DNA of 6,607 bases from Pseudomonadota bacterium (GCA_022572105.1 JACZWN010000183.1:1-6607); one strand, 5' to 3'. Positions 1-5,672 are shown, numbered from the stretch's first letter. Numbers and translations: made by a program. Notes: generated from the letters alone by a model not told the origin.

Positions 1-199
1 ACCAGAACGGCGGGCAGGGGCTGGCGCACGCGCACCTTGGACGTGGCGCGCGCGGAGCGCCCCAGACCCACCACCCGCTGCACCACCTCGATCGAGTTGA
101 GCAGCGCGTCGTCGATGAGTTCCCGCCTGGATTCGGGCCACGATTCCATGTGGACGCTTTGGGCCGCATCGGGCCGGCCACTCACCGCCAGATTCTGGT
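1..199 (-). pseudogene. ileS: Isoleucyl-tRNA synthetase, internal C-terminal fragment, cut off at a junction
   Basis: Read on the minus strand from about base 200 to the left edge, one frame gives HQNLAVSGRPDAAQSVH, then a W-P-E motif, and later LGRSARATSKVRVRQPL. These match the anticodon-binding region of IleRS of the type with 'YQNLV...P.A.ESVHL..(W/Y)P' and 'LGRAAR...IKVRQPL', as in the eukaryote-like (type 2) enzymes. IleRS charges tRNA-Ile in the cytoplasm. Only about 66 residues are present. The protein should continue past the left edge toward its C-terminus. It should also extend for roughly 850 residues to the right, but there the opposite strand encodes an unrelated hydrolase. The open frame runs on as nonsense beyond base 200. 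Similarity ends near the codons for Q-N-L (bases about 190-198), so the gene is broken here, whether in the genome or in the assembly. The family call is firm; type 2 and the organism of origin are inferences. Confidence 0.85.
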
Positions 200-905
200 G
201 CACGGCTTCGGCGGCGATCTCAACAATTGGCTGTTCAACCACGAGGCCCTGGCGGCCAAGCGCGCGGTATACGCGCTCGACCTGCCGGGCCACGGCCGCT
301 CGGAGGGACCGGCGCTCGCCTCGATCGCCGAGCTGGCCGACTGGCTCGCCCGCTTCCTGGAGGCGGCCGGGGTCGGGGAGGTGTCGATCGCCGGCCATTC
401 CCTGGGCGCGCTCACCGCGCTCGAGTGCGCCGCCGGCCTGGGCGACCGCTTGCGGGCGCTCGCGCTCTTGGGTGTCGCGCCCTCCCTGCCGGTGCACCCG
501 GACCTCTTGGCCGCCGCCGCGGCCGACGACCACCTGGCCTTCGAGCTGGTCACCTCCTGGGGGTACGGGGAGACCGGTCACCTGGGCGGCAACCTGGCGC
601 CGGGGCTGTGGCTCATGGGCGGCGGCGAGCGGCTGTTGGAGCGCTCGGCGCCCGGGGTGCTGCACAGCGACCTGGCCGCGTGCAACGCCTACCAGGCCGA
701 GCGCGGCCTCGAGGCCGGATCCCAAGTCACCTGTCCGTGCCTGGTGCTGCTCGGCGCCGAGGACCGCATGGCCCCGGCCGAGGCCGGGCGCAAGATGGCC
801 GAGGCGATCCCCGGGGCCACGCTCACCGTCATCGCCGGCTGCGGCCACATGATGATGCTGGAGAAGCCGGACCAGACGCTCGACGCCTTGATGGCGGTGC
901 TGTGA
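150..905 (+). CDS. Alpha/beta-hydrolase domain of an acetoin-dehydrogenase-E2-like acyltransferase, N-terminally truncated
   Basis: From about base 190 the product is a compact alpha/beta hydrolase. It has an oxyanion-hole HGFGGDLNNW (His18-Gly19 counted from the GTG at 150), LDLPGHGRS, nucleophile elbow G-H-S84-L-G, acid Asp205 in LLGAEDRMAP and His233 in GCGHMMMLEKP, so the triad is complete. The LNNWLFN...YALDLPGHG pattern is typical of the catalytic domain at the C-terminus of AcoC-type E2 proteins. In those proteins it follows a lipoyl domain and a subunit-binding domain. Here those domains are absent: upstream of about base 190 the sequence is antisense ileS. The frame stays open to the left edge, so the GTG at 150 has no biological support and there is no Shine-Dalgarno sequence before it. 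The intact gene may have been much longer. A stand-alone esterase is the alternative reading. The thioesterase follows after 25 bases, suggesting one transcript. Confidence 0.8.
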   Translation: MDALGRIGPATHRQILVHGFGGDLNNWLFNHEALAAKRAVYALDLPGHGRSEGPALASIAELADWLARFLEAAGVGEVSIAGHSLGALTALECAAGLGDRLRALALLGVAPSLPVHPDLLAAAAADDHLAFELVTSWGYGETGHLGGNLAPGLWLMGGGERLLERSAPGVLHSDLAACNAYQAERGLEAGSQVTCPCLVLLGAEDRMAPAEAGRKMAEAIPGATLTVIAGCGHMMMLEKPDQTLDALMAVL

Positions 906-930
906 AACGGCGCGGCGGAGAAACCGAGCC

Positions 931-1371
931 ATGAGCGATGCCCAGATCGAGACCCGGGCGCGCTATCCGCACTTTCTGGTGATCCCGACGCGCTGGATGG
1001 ACAACGACGTCTACGGCCACGTCAACAACGTGGTCTATTATTCCTACTTCGACACGGTCATCAACGACTACCTGATCCGCGCCGGCGGCCTGGACATCGG
1101 GAAGAGCCGGGTGGTCGCGGTCTGCGCCGAGTCCTTCTGCCGCTACCGGGCGCCGCTCGCCTTTCCCGAGCCGGTCGAGGCGGGCCTGCGCGTCGGGCAT
1201 CTGGGCCGGACCAGCGCGCGCTACGAGATCGGCCTGTTCAAGGAAGGCCAGGAACGAGCCGCCGCCCAGGGCCACTTCGTGCACGTCTTCGTCGAGCGGG
1301 CGGCCATGACCCCGGTCCCCATCCCCGAGGCCATCCGCACGGCGCTGGAGAAGATCGCGGTCACGACTTGA
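931..1371 (+). CDS. Acyl-CoA thioesterase, hotdog fold (4HBT/YbgC family)
   Basis: A 146-residue protein of usual length for single-domain hotdog thioesterases. Near the N-terminus it has RWMDNDVYGHVNNVVYYSYF, the D-x-x-G-H-V-N-N-x-x-Y signature, with Asp26 as the likely catalytic carboxylate and the GHVNN loop at 29-33. The central helix follows directly. Members hydrolyse acyl-CoA thioesters to the free acid and CoA in the cytoplasm as dimers or tetramers. The substrate cannot be told from sequence; medium-chain or aromatic acyl-CoAs are common in this subgroup. A GGAG (917-920) lies about 10 bases before the ATG. The gene sits 25 bases behind the hydrolase gene on the same strand, so they are probably co-transcribed, and both act on acyl esters or thioesters. 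No truncation is seen. Confidence 0.92.
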   Translation: MSDAQIETRARYPHFLVIPTRWMDNDVYGHVNNVVYYSYFDTVINDYLIRAGGLDIGKSRVVAVCAESFCRYRAPLAFPEPVEAGLRVGHLGRTSARYEIGLFKEGQERAAAQGHFVHVFVERAAMTPVPIPEAIRTALEKIAVTT

Positions 1372-1382
1372 GACGCGGCGGC

Positions 1383-1421
1383 CCGAAGAAAGCGGCCGGG
1401 CGGGAGAGTTCCGCCCGGCCG
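1383..1421 (-). terminator. Rho-independent terminator for the hsp20 gene
   Basis: A perfect 11-bp inverted repeat, CGGCCGGGCGG (1393-1403) and CCGCCCGGCCG (1411-1421), with a 7-base loop lies between the convergent thioesterase and hsp20 genes. On the minus strand the stem is followed by CTTTCTTC (bases 1392 down to 1385), a T-rich tail that fits termination of hsp20. On the plus strand it is followed by ACGCAAGAG, so it would be a weak terminator for the thioesterase transcript. Confidence 0.7.
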
Positions 1422-1450
1422 ACGCAAGAGGCAGATCGAGGTCGCCTGTC

Positions 1451-1945
1451 TTAGGCCGCCTTATCCTCGATGACCTTGGCGTCCTCGATGATCTTGGCGC
1501 TTGTGGGGGCGCTTGGGGGCGTCACGTCGATCATGATGCTGCGCGGCTTCATGGCCTCGGGCAGCTCACGCACCAGCTCGATGTGGAGCAGGCCGTTCTC
1601 GAGGCGCGCGCCGGTCACCCGCATGTGGTCGGCGAGATCGAAGCGCCGCTCGAAGGCGCGGGTCGCGATGCCGCGGTACAAGTGGGTGACCTTGTCGGCC
1701 TCGGCGCCCTCCTTTTTGCCGGTGACGACCAGGCTGTTTTCCGTGACGGTCACGTCGAGGTCGTCCTCGCCGAAGCCGGCCACCGCCATCACGATGCGAT
1801 AGGCGTCCGGGCCGGTCTTTTCGATGTTGTAGGGCGGGTAGCCGAGCGCGCCTTCGTCGAGACGGGCCGCGGCGTCGAGCATGTTGAACATGCGGTCGAA
1901 GCCGACGGTGGCGCGCAAAAGCGGGGTGAGATCGTAGCTACGCAT
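1451..1945 (-). CDS. ibpA: Small heat-shock protein, Hsp20/IbpA family
   Basis: A 164-residue ATP-independent holdase that binds unfolding proteins under heat stress and passes them to DnaK/ClpB. It opens with MRSYDLTPLLRATVGFDRMF, which aligns with the start of E. coli IbpA. The alpha-crystallin domain (about 36-127) starts at YPPYNIE, contains AVAGFGEDDLDV and YRGIATRAFERRFDL, and ends with ARLENGLLHIEL. The IxI-type tail motif is I137-M-I139 in PRSIMIDV. Two in-frame ATGs lie 5 and 2 codons upstream, but the first overlaps the GGAGG (1958-1954) and the second leaves almost no spacing. The ATG at 1945 has 8-base spacing and matches IbpA, so it was chosen. The C-terminal tail carries a near-perfect 6-codon duplication. 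Regulation appears two-layered: a sigma-32-type promoter and a ROSE-like RNA thermometer upstream. It converges on the thioesterase gene. Confidence 0.95.
   Translation of the reverse strand: MRSYDLTPLLRATVGFDRMFNMLDAAARLDEGALGYPPYNIEKTGPDAYRIVMAVAGFGEDDLDVTVTENSLVVTGKKEGAEADKVTHLYRGIATRAFERRFDLADHMRVTGARLENGLLHIELVRELPEAMKPRSIMIDVTPPSAPTSAKIIEDAKVIEDKAA
1464..1499 (-). repeat. 18-bp tandem duplication in the 3' end of hsp20
   Basis: Two adjacent copies, plus-strand TCCTCGATGACCTTGGCG (1464-1481) and TCCTCGATGATCTTGGCG (1482-1499), differ at one base. They encode, in the protein sense, the repeated tail A-K-(I/V)-I-E-D just before the C-terminus. It is an in-frame duplication of six codons, probably recent given the identity, placed in a region that is poorly conserved in the family. 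Confidence 0.9.
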
Positions 1946-2059
1946 ATCCATATCCTCCATTGAGCAACATGGTTGATGTCGCGGGGTTCACCTATTGGTC
2001 GAACCCCACTATGCTGTGCCGTGGCTGGGGACCCTGCTTGAGAGGCATCCCCGACGGCA
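1946..2059 (-). promoter_or_regulatory. ROSE-like RNA thermometer in the hsp20 5' leader
   Basis: The predicted leader of about 114 nt folds by eye into three hairpins. The first pairs ACGGC/GCCGT and TCCCC/GGGGA (2018-2058). The second has the 7-bp stem GGGGTTC/GAACCCC, continued by ACC/GGT after a one-base bulge (1983-2007). The third (1948-1972) buries the ribosome binding site: UUGCUC (1967-1962) pairs with GAGGAU (1957-1952) across an AAUG loop, flanked by CCAU/AUGG and one bulged G. This helix has a U-U and a G-G mismatch opposite the GGAGG, the hallmark of ROSE elements controlling small heat-shock genes in alphaproteobacteria. Heating would open the weak helix and allow translation. 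The fold is from manual pairing; no energy calculation or covariance search was run. Confidence 0.82.
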
Positions 2060-2062
2060 TAT

Positions 2063-2093
2063 CTGATATAAGTGCCGCCGGGCCCAATTCAAG
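2063..2093 (-). promoter_or_regulatory. Sigma-32 (RpoH) heat-shock promoter for hsp20
   Basis: On the minus strand CTTG (2093-2090), extended to CTTGAA, is followed by exactly 17 bases and then CTTATATCAG (2072-2063). This fits, as I recall it, the alphaproteobacterial heat-shock consensus CTTG-N17/18-CYTATnTnnG at every fixed position. Transcription would start near 2059, giving the hairpin-rich leader described separately. A housekeeping sigma-70 reading of the same boxes is possible, but the gene downstream favours RpoH. Confidence 0.8.
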
Positions 2094-2286
2094 GGATGGC
2101 CGTGACGCCGCGCCTGACTCCCGGTTGGAAGATAAGTTGTTGAAAATACTAAATAAATCACGAAAATGCTGAACAGTCCATGAGCGGAAATGGCCGCTAC
2201 AAGCCAAACTAATTGTTAACGGCGCCGGGCTTAGACTTCACGGTTTCGAGGGCTGCGCCCCAGCCGAACGCAGGTCGAGCAAGGCC
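2094..2286. other. Intergenic region between the divergent hsp20 and rcdA-like genes
   Basis: No gene is supported here. Bases 2125-2220 are clearly more AT-rich than the rest of the window, as expected for a promoter region. A weak sigma-70-like pair for the plus strand is TTGGAA (2125-2130), 16 bases, TACTAA (2147-2152), which I would not rely on. Two small hairpins are visible: AGCGG/CCGCT (2183-2198) and GGCTG/CAGCC (2251-2265). The second lies 21 bases before the rcdA-like start and would be in its leader. Short open frames here on both strands overlap the hsp20 leader and have no recognisable features. Confidence 0.5.
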
Positions 2287-2697
2287 GTGAACACTGCCGC
2301 CGAGACCGTCGCCTATTTCGACACCACCTTCGAGGAAGCGATGTCGCTGACTCGCGCGGCGCGGGACTATCTGGCGTACCAGCAGAAGGTCGATCTGGCC
2401 AAGCTGAGCCCGGTCGGCCGCATGGCGGCGAGTTGCGAGACCATGCGCATGACCGCGCGCATGACCCAGGTGATCGCCTGGCTGCTGGTGCAGAAGGCGG
2501 TCCACGCCGGCGATATCACGCGCGAGGAGGCGGCGGAGCCGAAATACCGGCTGTCCGGGCAAGAGGTCTGCGACGACGTCGAGCCGCTCGCCGCCGAGCC
2601 GCTGCCCGAGCGCCTGGTGGAGCTCCTGGAAAGCAGCCACCACATGTACCAGCGGGTCGCGCGGCTCGATGCCATGCTGGACGGGAGGCAGGCCTAG
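2287..2697 (+). CDS. rcdA: RcdA-like protein (DUF1465), ClpXP adaptor for regulated proteolysis
   Basis: A 136-residue, mostly helical, soluble protein. The region ETMRMTARMTQVIAWLLVQK (51-70), followed by AVHAGDITREEA, and the C-terminal helix with HHMYQRVARLDAML match the family DUF1465. Caulobacter RcdA, which helps deliver CtrA to ClpXP during the cell cycle, belongs to it. RcdA is known as a dimer of three-helix bundles; helices here fall around 11-31, 43-74 and 106-132, consistent with that fold. Its exact client in this organism is unknown. The start is a GTG with only a weak purine stretch upstream. An ATG at 2341 has a better-placed GAGGA but would remove the first conserved helix (YFDTTFEEAM), so the GTG is preferred. 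It is convergent with rpmE. As I recall, this family often lies near rpmE and an ABC exporter in alphaproteobacteria. Confidence 0.82.
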   Translation: MNTAAETVAYFDTTFEEAMSLTRAARDYLAYQQKVDLAKLSPVGRMAASCETMRMTARMTQVIAWLLVQKAVHAGDITREEAAEPKYRLSGQEVCDDVEPLAAEPLPERLVELLESSHHMYQRVARLDAMLDGRQA

Positions 2698-2705
2698 ACC
2701 GGATC

Positions 2706-2730
2706 AGGTTCGATAAGGTTAGAGCAGGTC
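2706..2730. repeat. AGGTT motif repeated three times at 10-bp spacing
   Basis: AGGTT at 2706 and 2716 and AGGTC at 2726 recur at exact 10-base intervals in the short gap after the rcdA-like stop codon. No function is known to me, and nothing here looks like a conventional terminator. It could be chance. Confidence 0.4.
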
Positions 2731-2758
2731 GGCGGCGGCGGCGCGGCGGCCAGGCCCG

Positions 2759-2983
2759 TCAGGTCTTGATGTCGAGGCCCTTGAAGCGCTTCTTGAACTT
2801 GGCGACCTGACCGCCGGTATCGACCAGGCGGTGCTCGCCGGTCCACGCCGGGTGGACCTTCGGGTCGATATCCAGGCGCAGCGTGTCCCCGGCCTTGCCG
2901 TAGGTCGAGCGCATCTTGTACTCGGTCCCGTCGGTCAGCACCACGGTGATGTCGTGGTAATCGGGGTGGATATCTTTTTTCAT
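2759..2983 (-). CDS. rpmE: 50S ribosomal protein L31, cysteine-free form
   Basis: A 74-residue protein beginning MKKDIHPDYHDITVVLTDGT and ending in KFKKRF, the normal length and pattern of L31. L31 sits at the central protuberance of the large subunit and bridges to the small subunit. The zinc-binding cysteines of the C+ paralogues are absent (no Cys at all), so this is a C- type that needs no zinc. The frame is open upstream to 3250, but the extra residues are a translation of the GC-rich tandem repeat. The ATG at 2983 has AGGAG (2998-2994) nine bases ahead and matches the family start. Its own sigma-70 promoter is recognisable just upstream, giving a leader of about 20 nt. The ABC exporter gene is divergent. 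Confidence 0.97.
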   Translation of the reverse strand: MKKDIHPDYHDITVVLTDGTEYKMRSTYGKAGDTLRLDIDPKVHPAWTGEHRLVDTGGQVAKFKKRFKGLDIKT

Positions 2984-3008
2984 GGTTCGGGTCTCCTGGA
3001 AGGCGGGC

Positions 3009-3037
3009 TGTATAGCCGAGCATCCGCGCCGAGGCAA
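3009..3037 (-). promoter_or_regulatory. Sigma-70 promoter for rpmE
   Basis: On the minus strand TTGCCT (3037-3032), preceded by C, is separated by exactly 17 bases from TATACA (3014-3009), preceded by C. This is close to the alphaproteobacterial housekeeping pattern CTTGAC-N17-CTATAT. The start would be near 3002, which places the AGGAG and ATG of rpmE within about 20 nt. The -35 box lies inside the first, variant unit of the 15-bp tandem repeat. Confidence 0.7.
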
Positions 3038-3091
3038 GGCCCCGGCGAGGCACGGCCCGGCGAGGCACGGCCCGGCGAGGCACGGCCTGGC
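3031..3091. repeat. 15-bp GC-rich tandem repeat, about four copies
   Basis: Plus-strand unit GAGGCACGGCCCGGC occurs at 3047-3061 and 3062-3076 without change and at 3077-3091 with one change (CCT for CCC). A diverged 16-base first unit is at 3031-3046 (GAGGCAAGG..., one extra C). It is a simple tandem array in the divergent spacer between rpmE and the ABC exporter gene, not a CRISPR, since there are no spacers. Copy number may vary between strains. Confidence 0.9.
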
Positions 3092-3264
3092 AAGGAGGCG
3101 CACAAGGGCGCGGCGCCGGGAAGGGGCGCTGTTGTCGCGCGCGTCCCTTTGCGCTAGTACCCCCATTATGCGTCCCCGCGACTCGATCGCGCCTGGGGCG
3201 GCGCCTGGGACGAGGGCACGGGCTTGATACCAAGGACCCCCGAAAGGCAAGAGTTCAGCACCGG

Positions 3265-5088
3265 ATGAGACGAGAATCGGCAGTTCCGCGCGCGCCCGCC
3301 ACGGCCGAGCGGGCGTCCAGCCGCAAGCTGGGTCAGCTCGGCCGGATCTGGCGCTTCGTGAAGCCGTACCGGCTCCGCGTCGCCGGCGCGGGCTGCGCCG
3401 TGGCGGTGGCCGCGGGCACCGTGCTCGGCCTTGGCTTCGGCCTGCGCAAGCTGGTCGACGAGGGCTTCGCCAGCGGCAACGCGGACCTGCTCGACGAAGC
3501 CATCTGGGTGCTGTTCGGCGTGGTCCTGTTGCTGGCCGCGGCCAGCTACACGCGTTTCTATCTGGTGTCCTGGGTCGGCGAGCGCGTCGTCGCCGATATC
3601 CGCCGCGCGGTCTTCGACCAGGTGATCCGGCTCTCGCCCGCGTACTACGAGGTCACCCGCACCGGCGAGATCCTGTCGCGCCTGACCACCGACACCAGCG
3701 TCCTGCAGATGGTGGTCGGCACCTCGGTCTCGATCGCGCTCCGGAACGCGATCATGCTGGTCGGCGGCACGGTGTTGCTGGCGGTGACCAGCGCGCGGCT
3801 GACCGGGCTGGTGTTCCTGGTGGTGCCGCTCGTGCTGGTGCCGATCCTGGTATTCGGCCGCCGGGTGCGGCGCCTGAGCCGCGCCAGCCAGGACCGGGTC
3901 GCCGATGTCGGCAGCTACGTCGACGAGGCGCTGGGCGCGATCCGCACCGTGCAGGCCTTCGGCCACGAGCCCGTGGACCGGCAGCGCTTCGCAGCCCGCG
4001 TCGAGGAGGCCTTCACGACGGCGGTCCGGCGCATCGGCGCGCGCGCCCTGCTGACCGCGGTCGTGATCGCGCTGGTGTTCGGCGCGGTCAGCCTGATCCT
4101 CTGGAAGGGCGGGCACGACGTGCTGGCCGGAGAGATCAGCGGCGGCGAGCTCTCGGCCTTCGTGTTCTACGCCATCGTCGTGGCCGGCGCCGCCGGCGCC
4201 CTGAGCGAGGTGATCGGCGACCTGCAGCGCGCCGCCGGCGCCACCGAGCGGCTCATGGAATTGCTCGAGACCGAGCCCGACATCGCGGCGCCCGCCGACC
4301 CGAAGCCCTTGCCGGTGCCGGCGCGCGGGGCGGCGCGCTTCGAGAACGTGGTGTTCAAGTACCCGTCGCGGCCCGACCGTTCCGCGCTCGACGGCTTCGA
4401 CCTCGAGGTCCGGCCGGGCGAGAAGCTGGCCATCGTCGGCCCCTCGGGCGCGGGCAAGACCACGGTGTTCCAGCTGCTGCTGCGCTTCTACGACCCGGCC
4501 GAGGGCCGGATCACGCTCGACGGGGTCGACCTGCGCGACGCCGACCCGGCGGACCTGCGCGCCCGCATCGGCCTGGTGCCGCAGGAGCCGGTCATCTTCT
4601 CGGGCGACGCCTGGGAGAACATCCGCTACGGCAAGCCCGAGGCGAGCGACCAGGAGGTGCGAAACGCGGCGCAGGCGGCCGCGGCATTGGAGTTCCTCGA
4701 GCGCTTGCCCGAGGGCCTCGACACTTTCCTCGGCGAGCGCGGCGTGCGCCTGTCCGGCGGACAGCGCCAGCGCGTGGCGATCGCGCGCGCGATCCTGCGC
4801 GATCCGGCGGTGCTGCTGCTCGACGAGGCGACGAGCGCGCTCGACGCGGAGAGCGAGCGCGCCGTGCAGCAGGCGCTCGACCGGCTGATGGCCGGACGCA
4901 CCACGCTGGTCATCGCCCATCGCCTGGCCACGGTGCTCAAGGCCGACCGCATCGTGGTCATGGACCAGGGCCGCATCGTGGCCAGCGGCACTCATGGCGA
5001 GCTGATCCAGGCCGACGGCCTCTACGCGCGCCTGGCGGCGCTGCAGTTCGACCAGGCCCACGACATGGCCGCGGCGCCCGCCGGCTAG
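3265..5088 (+). CDS. ABC exporter half-transporter, fused membrane and ATPase domains (MsbA-related)
   Basis: A complete 607-residue type IV ABC exporter half, which works in the inner membrane as a homodimer or with a partner. The membrane domain (about 30-320) shows six hydrophobic segments, near 38-60, 80-100, 150-175, 178-198, 258-280 and 295-315. The ATPase domain (about 355-595) has A-loop Tyr366, Walker A GPSGAGKTT (392-400, Lys398), Q-loop Gln440, signature LSGGQ (496-500), Walker B VLLLDE (Asp520, Glu521), D-loop SALD and H-loop His552, so all catalytic residues are present. It resembles the alphaproteobacterial MsbA-related group rather than the essential lipid A flippase itself. 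The substrate is unknown; lipid or drug export is the usual guess. The ribosome binding site is weak (AAGAG about 12 bases before the ATG), and a somewhat later start is possible since the first 25 residues are low-complexity. Confidence 0.93.
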   Translation: MRRESAVPRAPATAERASSRKLGQLGRIWRFVKPYRLRVAGAGCAVAVAAGTVLGLGFGLRKLVDEGFASGNADLLDEAIWVLFGVVLLLAAASYTRFYLVSWVGERVVADIRRAVFDQVIRLSPAYYEVTRTGEILSRLTTDTSVLQMVVGTSVSIALRNAIMLVGGTVLLAVTSARLTGLVFLVVPLVLVPILVFGRRVRRLSRASQDRVADVGSYVDEALGAIRTVQAFGHEPVDRQRFAARVEEAFTTAVRRIGARALLTAVVIALVFGAVSLILWKGGHDVLAGEISGGELSAFVFYAIVVAGAAGALSEVIGDLQRAAGATERLMELLETEPDIAAPADPKPLPVPARGAARFENVVFKYPSRPDRSALDGFDLEVRPGEKLAIVGPSGAGKTTVFQLLLRFYDPAEGRITLDGVDLRDADPADLRARIGLVPQEPVIFSGDAWENIRYGKPEASDQEVRNAAQAAAALEFLERLPEGLDTFLGERGVRLSGGQRQRVAIARAILRDPAVLLLDEATSALDAESERAVQQALDRLMAGRTTLVIAHRLATVLKADRIVVMDQGRIVASGTHGELIQADGLYARLAALQFDQAHDMAAAPAG

Positions 5089-5255
5089 GGCGGCGGCCGG
5101 CTAGCGGGCGCACGGCGAACCACCGCCCGGCCCGTGTTCCGGCCGCGGCCTCGTCTTCAATCGGACTTGCTTTGCTGGCGGTCTTGCCGTGCTCGGATCG
5201 GTAAGGCGCCCGCCGGGGGTTCCCTCGGGCACCGGCTTGGCGGTAGGATCCGCGC

Positions 5256-5459
5256 CTAGTAGCCCTCGCGGTCCATGCGCTTGCGCAGCAGCTTGCGATG
5301 CCGGCGTATGGCCTCGGCCCGCTCCCGCTTCTTTCGTGCCGAGGGCTTCTCGTAGCTTCGGCGCAGCTTCATCTCCCGGAAGACGCCCTCGCGCTGCAGC
5401 TTCTTCTTGAGCGCGCGCAGCGCCTGATCGACGTTGTTGTCGCGAACCTGTACCTGCAC
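5256..5459 (-). CDS. rpsU: 30S ribosomal protein S21
   Basis: A 67-residue, very basic protein starting VQVQVRDNNVDQALRALKKK and containing REGVFREMKLRRSYEKPS, the classic S21 pattern. S21 binds the platform of the small subunit near the anti-Shine-Dalgarno end of 16S rRNA and helps initiation. The GTG at 5459 was chosen because it aligns with the family start (usually M-Q-V), with AAGG and GGGGAG upstream. The open frame reaches an ATG at 5588, but those extra 43 residues have no S21 character. The gene is divergent from def. In many alphaproteobacteria, as I recall, rpsU lies next to a COQ9 gene. Here def stands between them. Confidence 0.97.
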   Translation of the reverse strand: MQVQVRDNNVDQALRALKKKLQREGVFREMKLRRSYEKPSARKKRERAEAIRRHRKLLRKRMDREGY

Positions 5460-5636
5460 CTTGCCTTCGACTCCCCTTCCTAGTCCAAGCGCGTTCCAAT
5501 CCGGCCGCATGCCGGCGGCGGGCGAAAAACGGCCCGATTCGAGGACACACAAACCCTCCGCGCCGACCGGAGGCCGGAGCGAGAGCATCTTGGTACCACA
5601 AGACGACTCGCCTGTGAAGGCCCAAGTGCCGCGGCG

Positions 5637-5672
5637 TTAACCCCGGCTAAACCATAAAGTCTTGGGGGTTAA
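5637..5672. repeat. TTAACCCC inverted repeat between rpsU and def
   Basis: TTAACCCC (5637-5644) and GGGGTTAA (5665-5672) form a perfect 8-bp inverted repeat with a 20-base AT-rich interior. It lies in the divergent spacer, 178 bases from the rpsU start and 52 from the def start. It could be an operator bound by a dimeric regulator. TTAACC also resembles a CtrA half-site, but the tandem TTAA-N7-TTAA arrangement is only partly met (TTAA-N7-TAAA at 5637-5651). Function is unproven. Confidence 0.45.

Noticed and set aside
37..852. A 271-codon plus-strand open frame overlapping the hydrolase
   Set aside because: Low-complexity R/S/P/T-rich product with no family features; it is another frame of the hydrolase and antisense ileS.
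1960..2172. A 70-codon plus-strand open frame in the hsp20 upstream region
   Set aside because: It lies across the hsp20 leader and promoter, has no recognisable motif, and is explained by the regulatory structures.
2216..2234. CtrA site (TTAA...TTAG) upstream of the rcdA-like gene
   Set aside because: The half-sites are 11 bases apart rather than 7 and the second is imperfect.
3031..3091. CRISPR array
   Set aside because: The repeats are directly adjacent with no unique spacers, and no cas gene is present.
3132..3160. Sigma-70 promoter TTGTCG-N17-TAGTAC for the ABC exporter gene
   Set aside because: The -10 box matches only three of six positions and no other support is visible.
2984..3250. 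N-terminal extension of rpmE on the minus strand
   Set aside because: The extra residues (P-C-L-A-G repeated) are a translation of the 15-bp tandem repeat and the promoter; the family start at 2983 has a proper ribosome binding site.
3166..5061. A 631-codon open frame on the minus strand opposite the ABC exporter gene
   Set aside because: The composition (rich in A, R, H, Q, D with no motifs) is that of an antisense frame in high-GC DNA. The plus strand has a complete ABC protein with every catalytic motif.
5089..5255. Hairpins between the convergent ABC gene and rpsU (for example GGGCG/CGCCC at 5106-5128 and GCCCG/CGGGC at 5208-5230) as terminators
   Set aside because: Short GC stems are expected by chance at this base composition, and neither is followed by a T-run on either strand. 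Termination there may be Rho-dependent.
5460..5588. N-terminal extension of rpsU to an ATG at 5588
   Set aside because: S21 proteins start at M/V-Q-V-x-V-R-D-N; the 43 extra residues have no S21 character.
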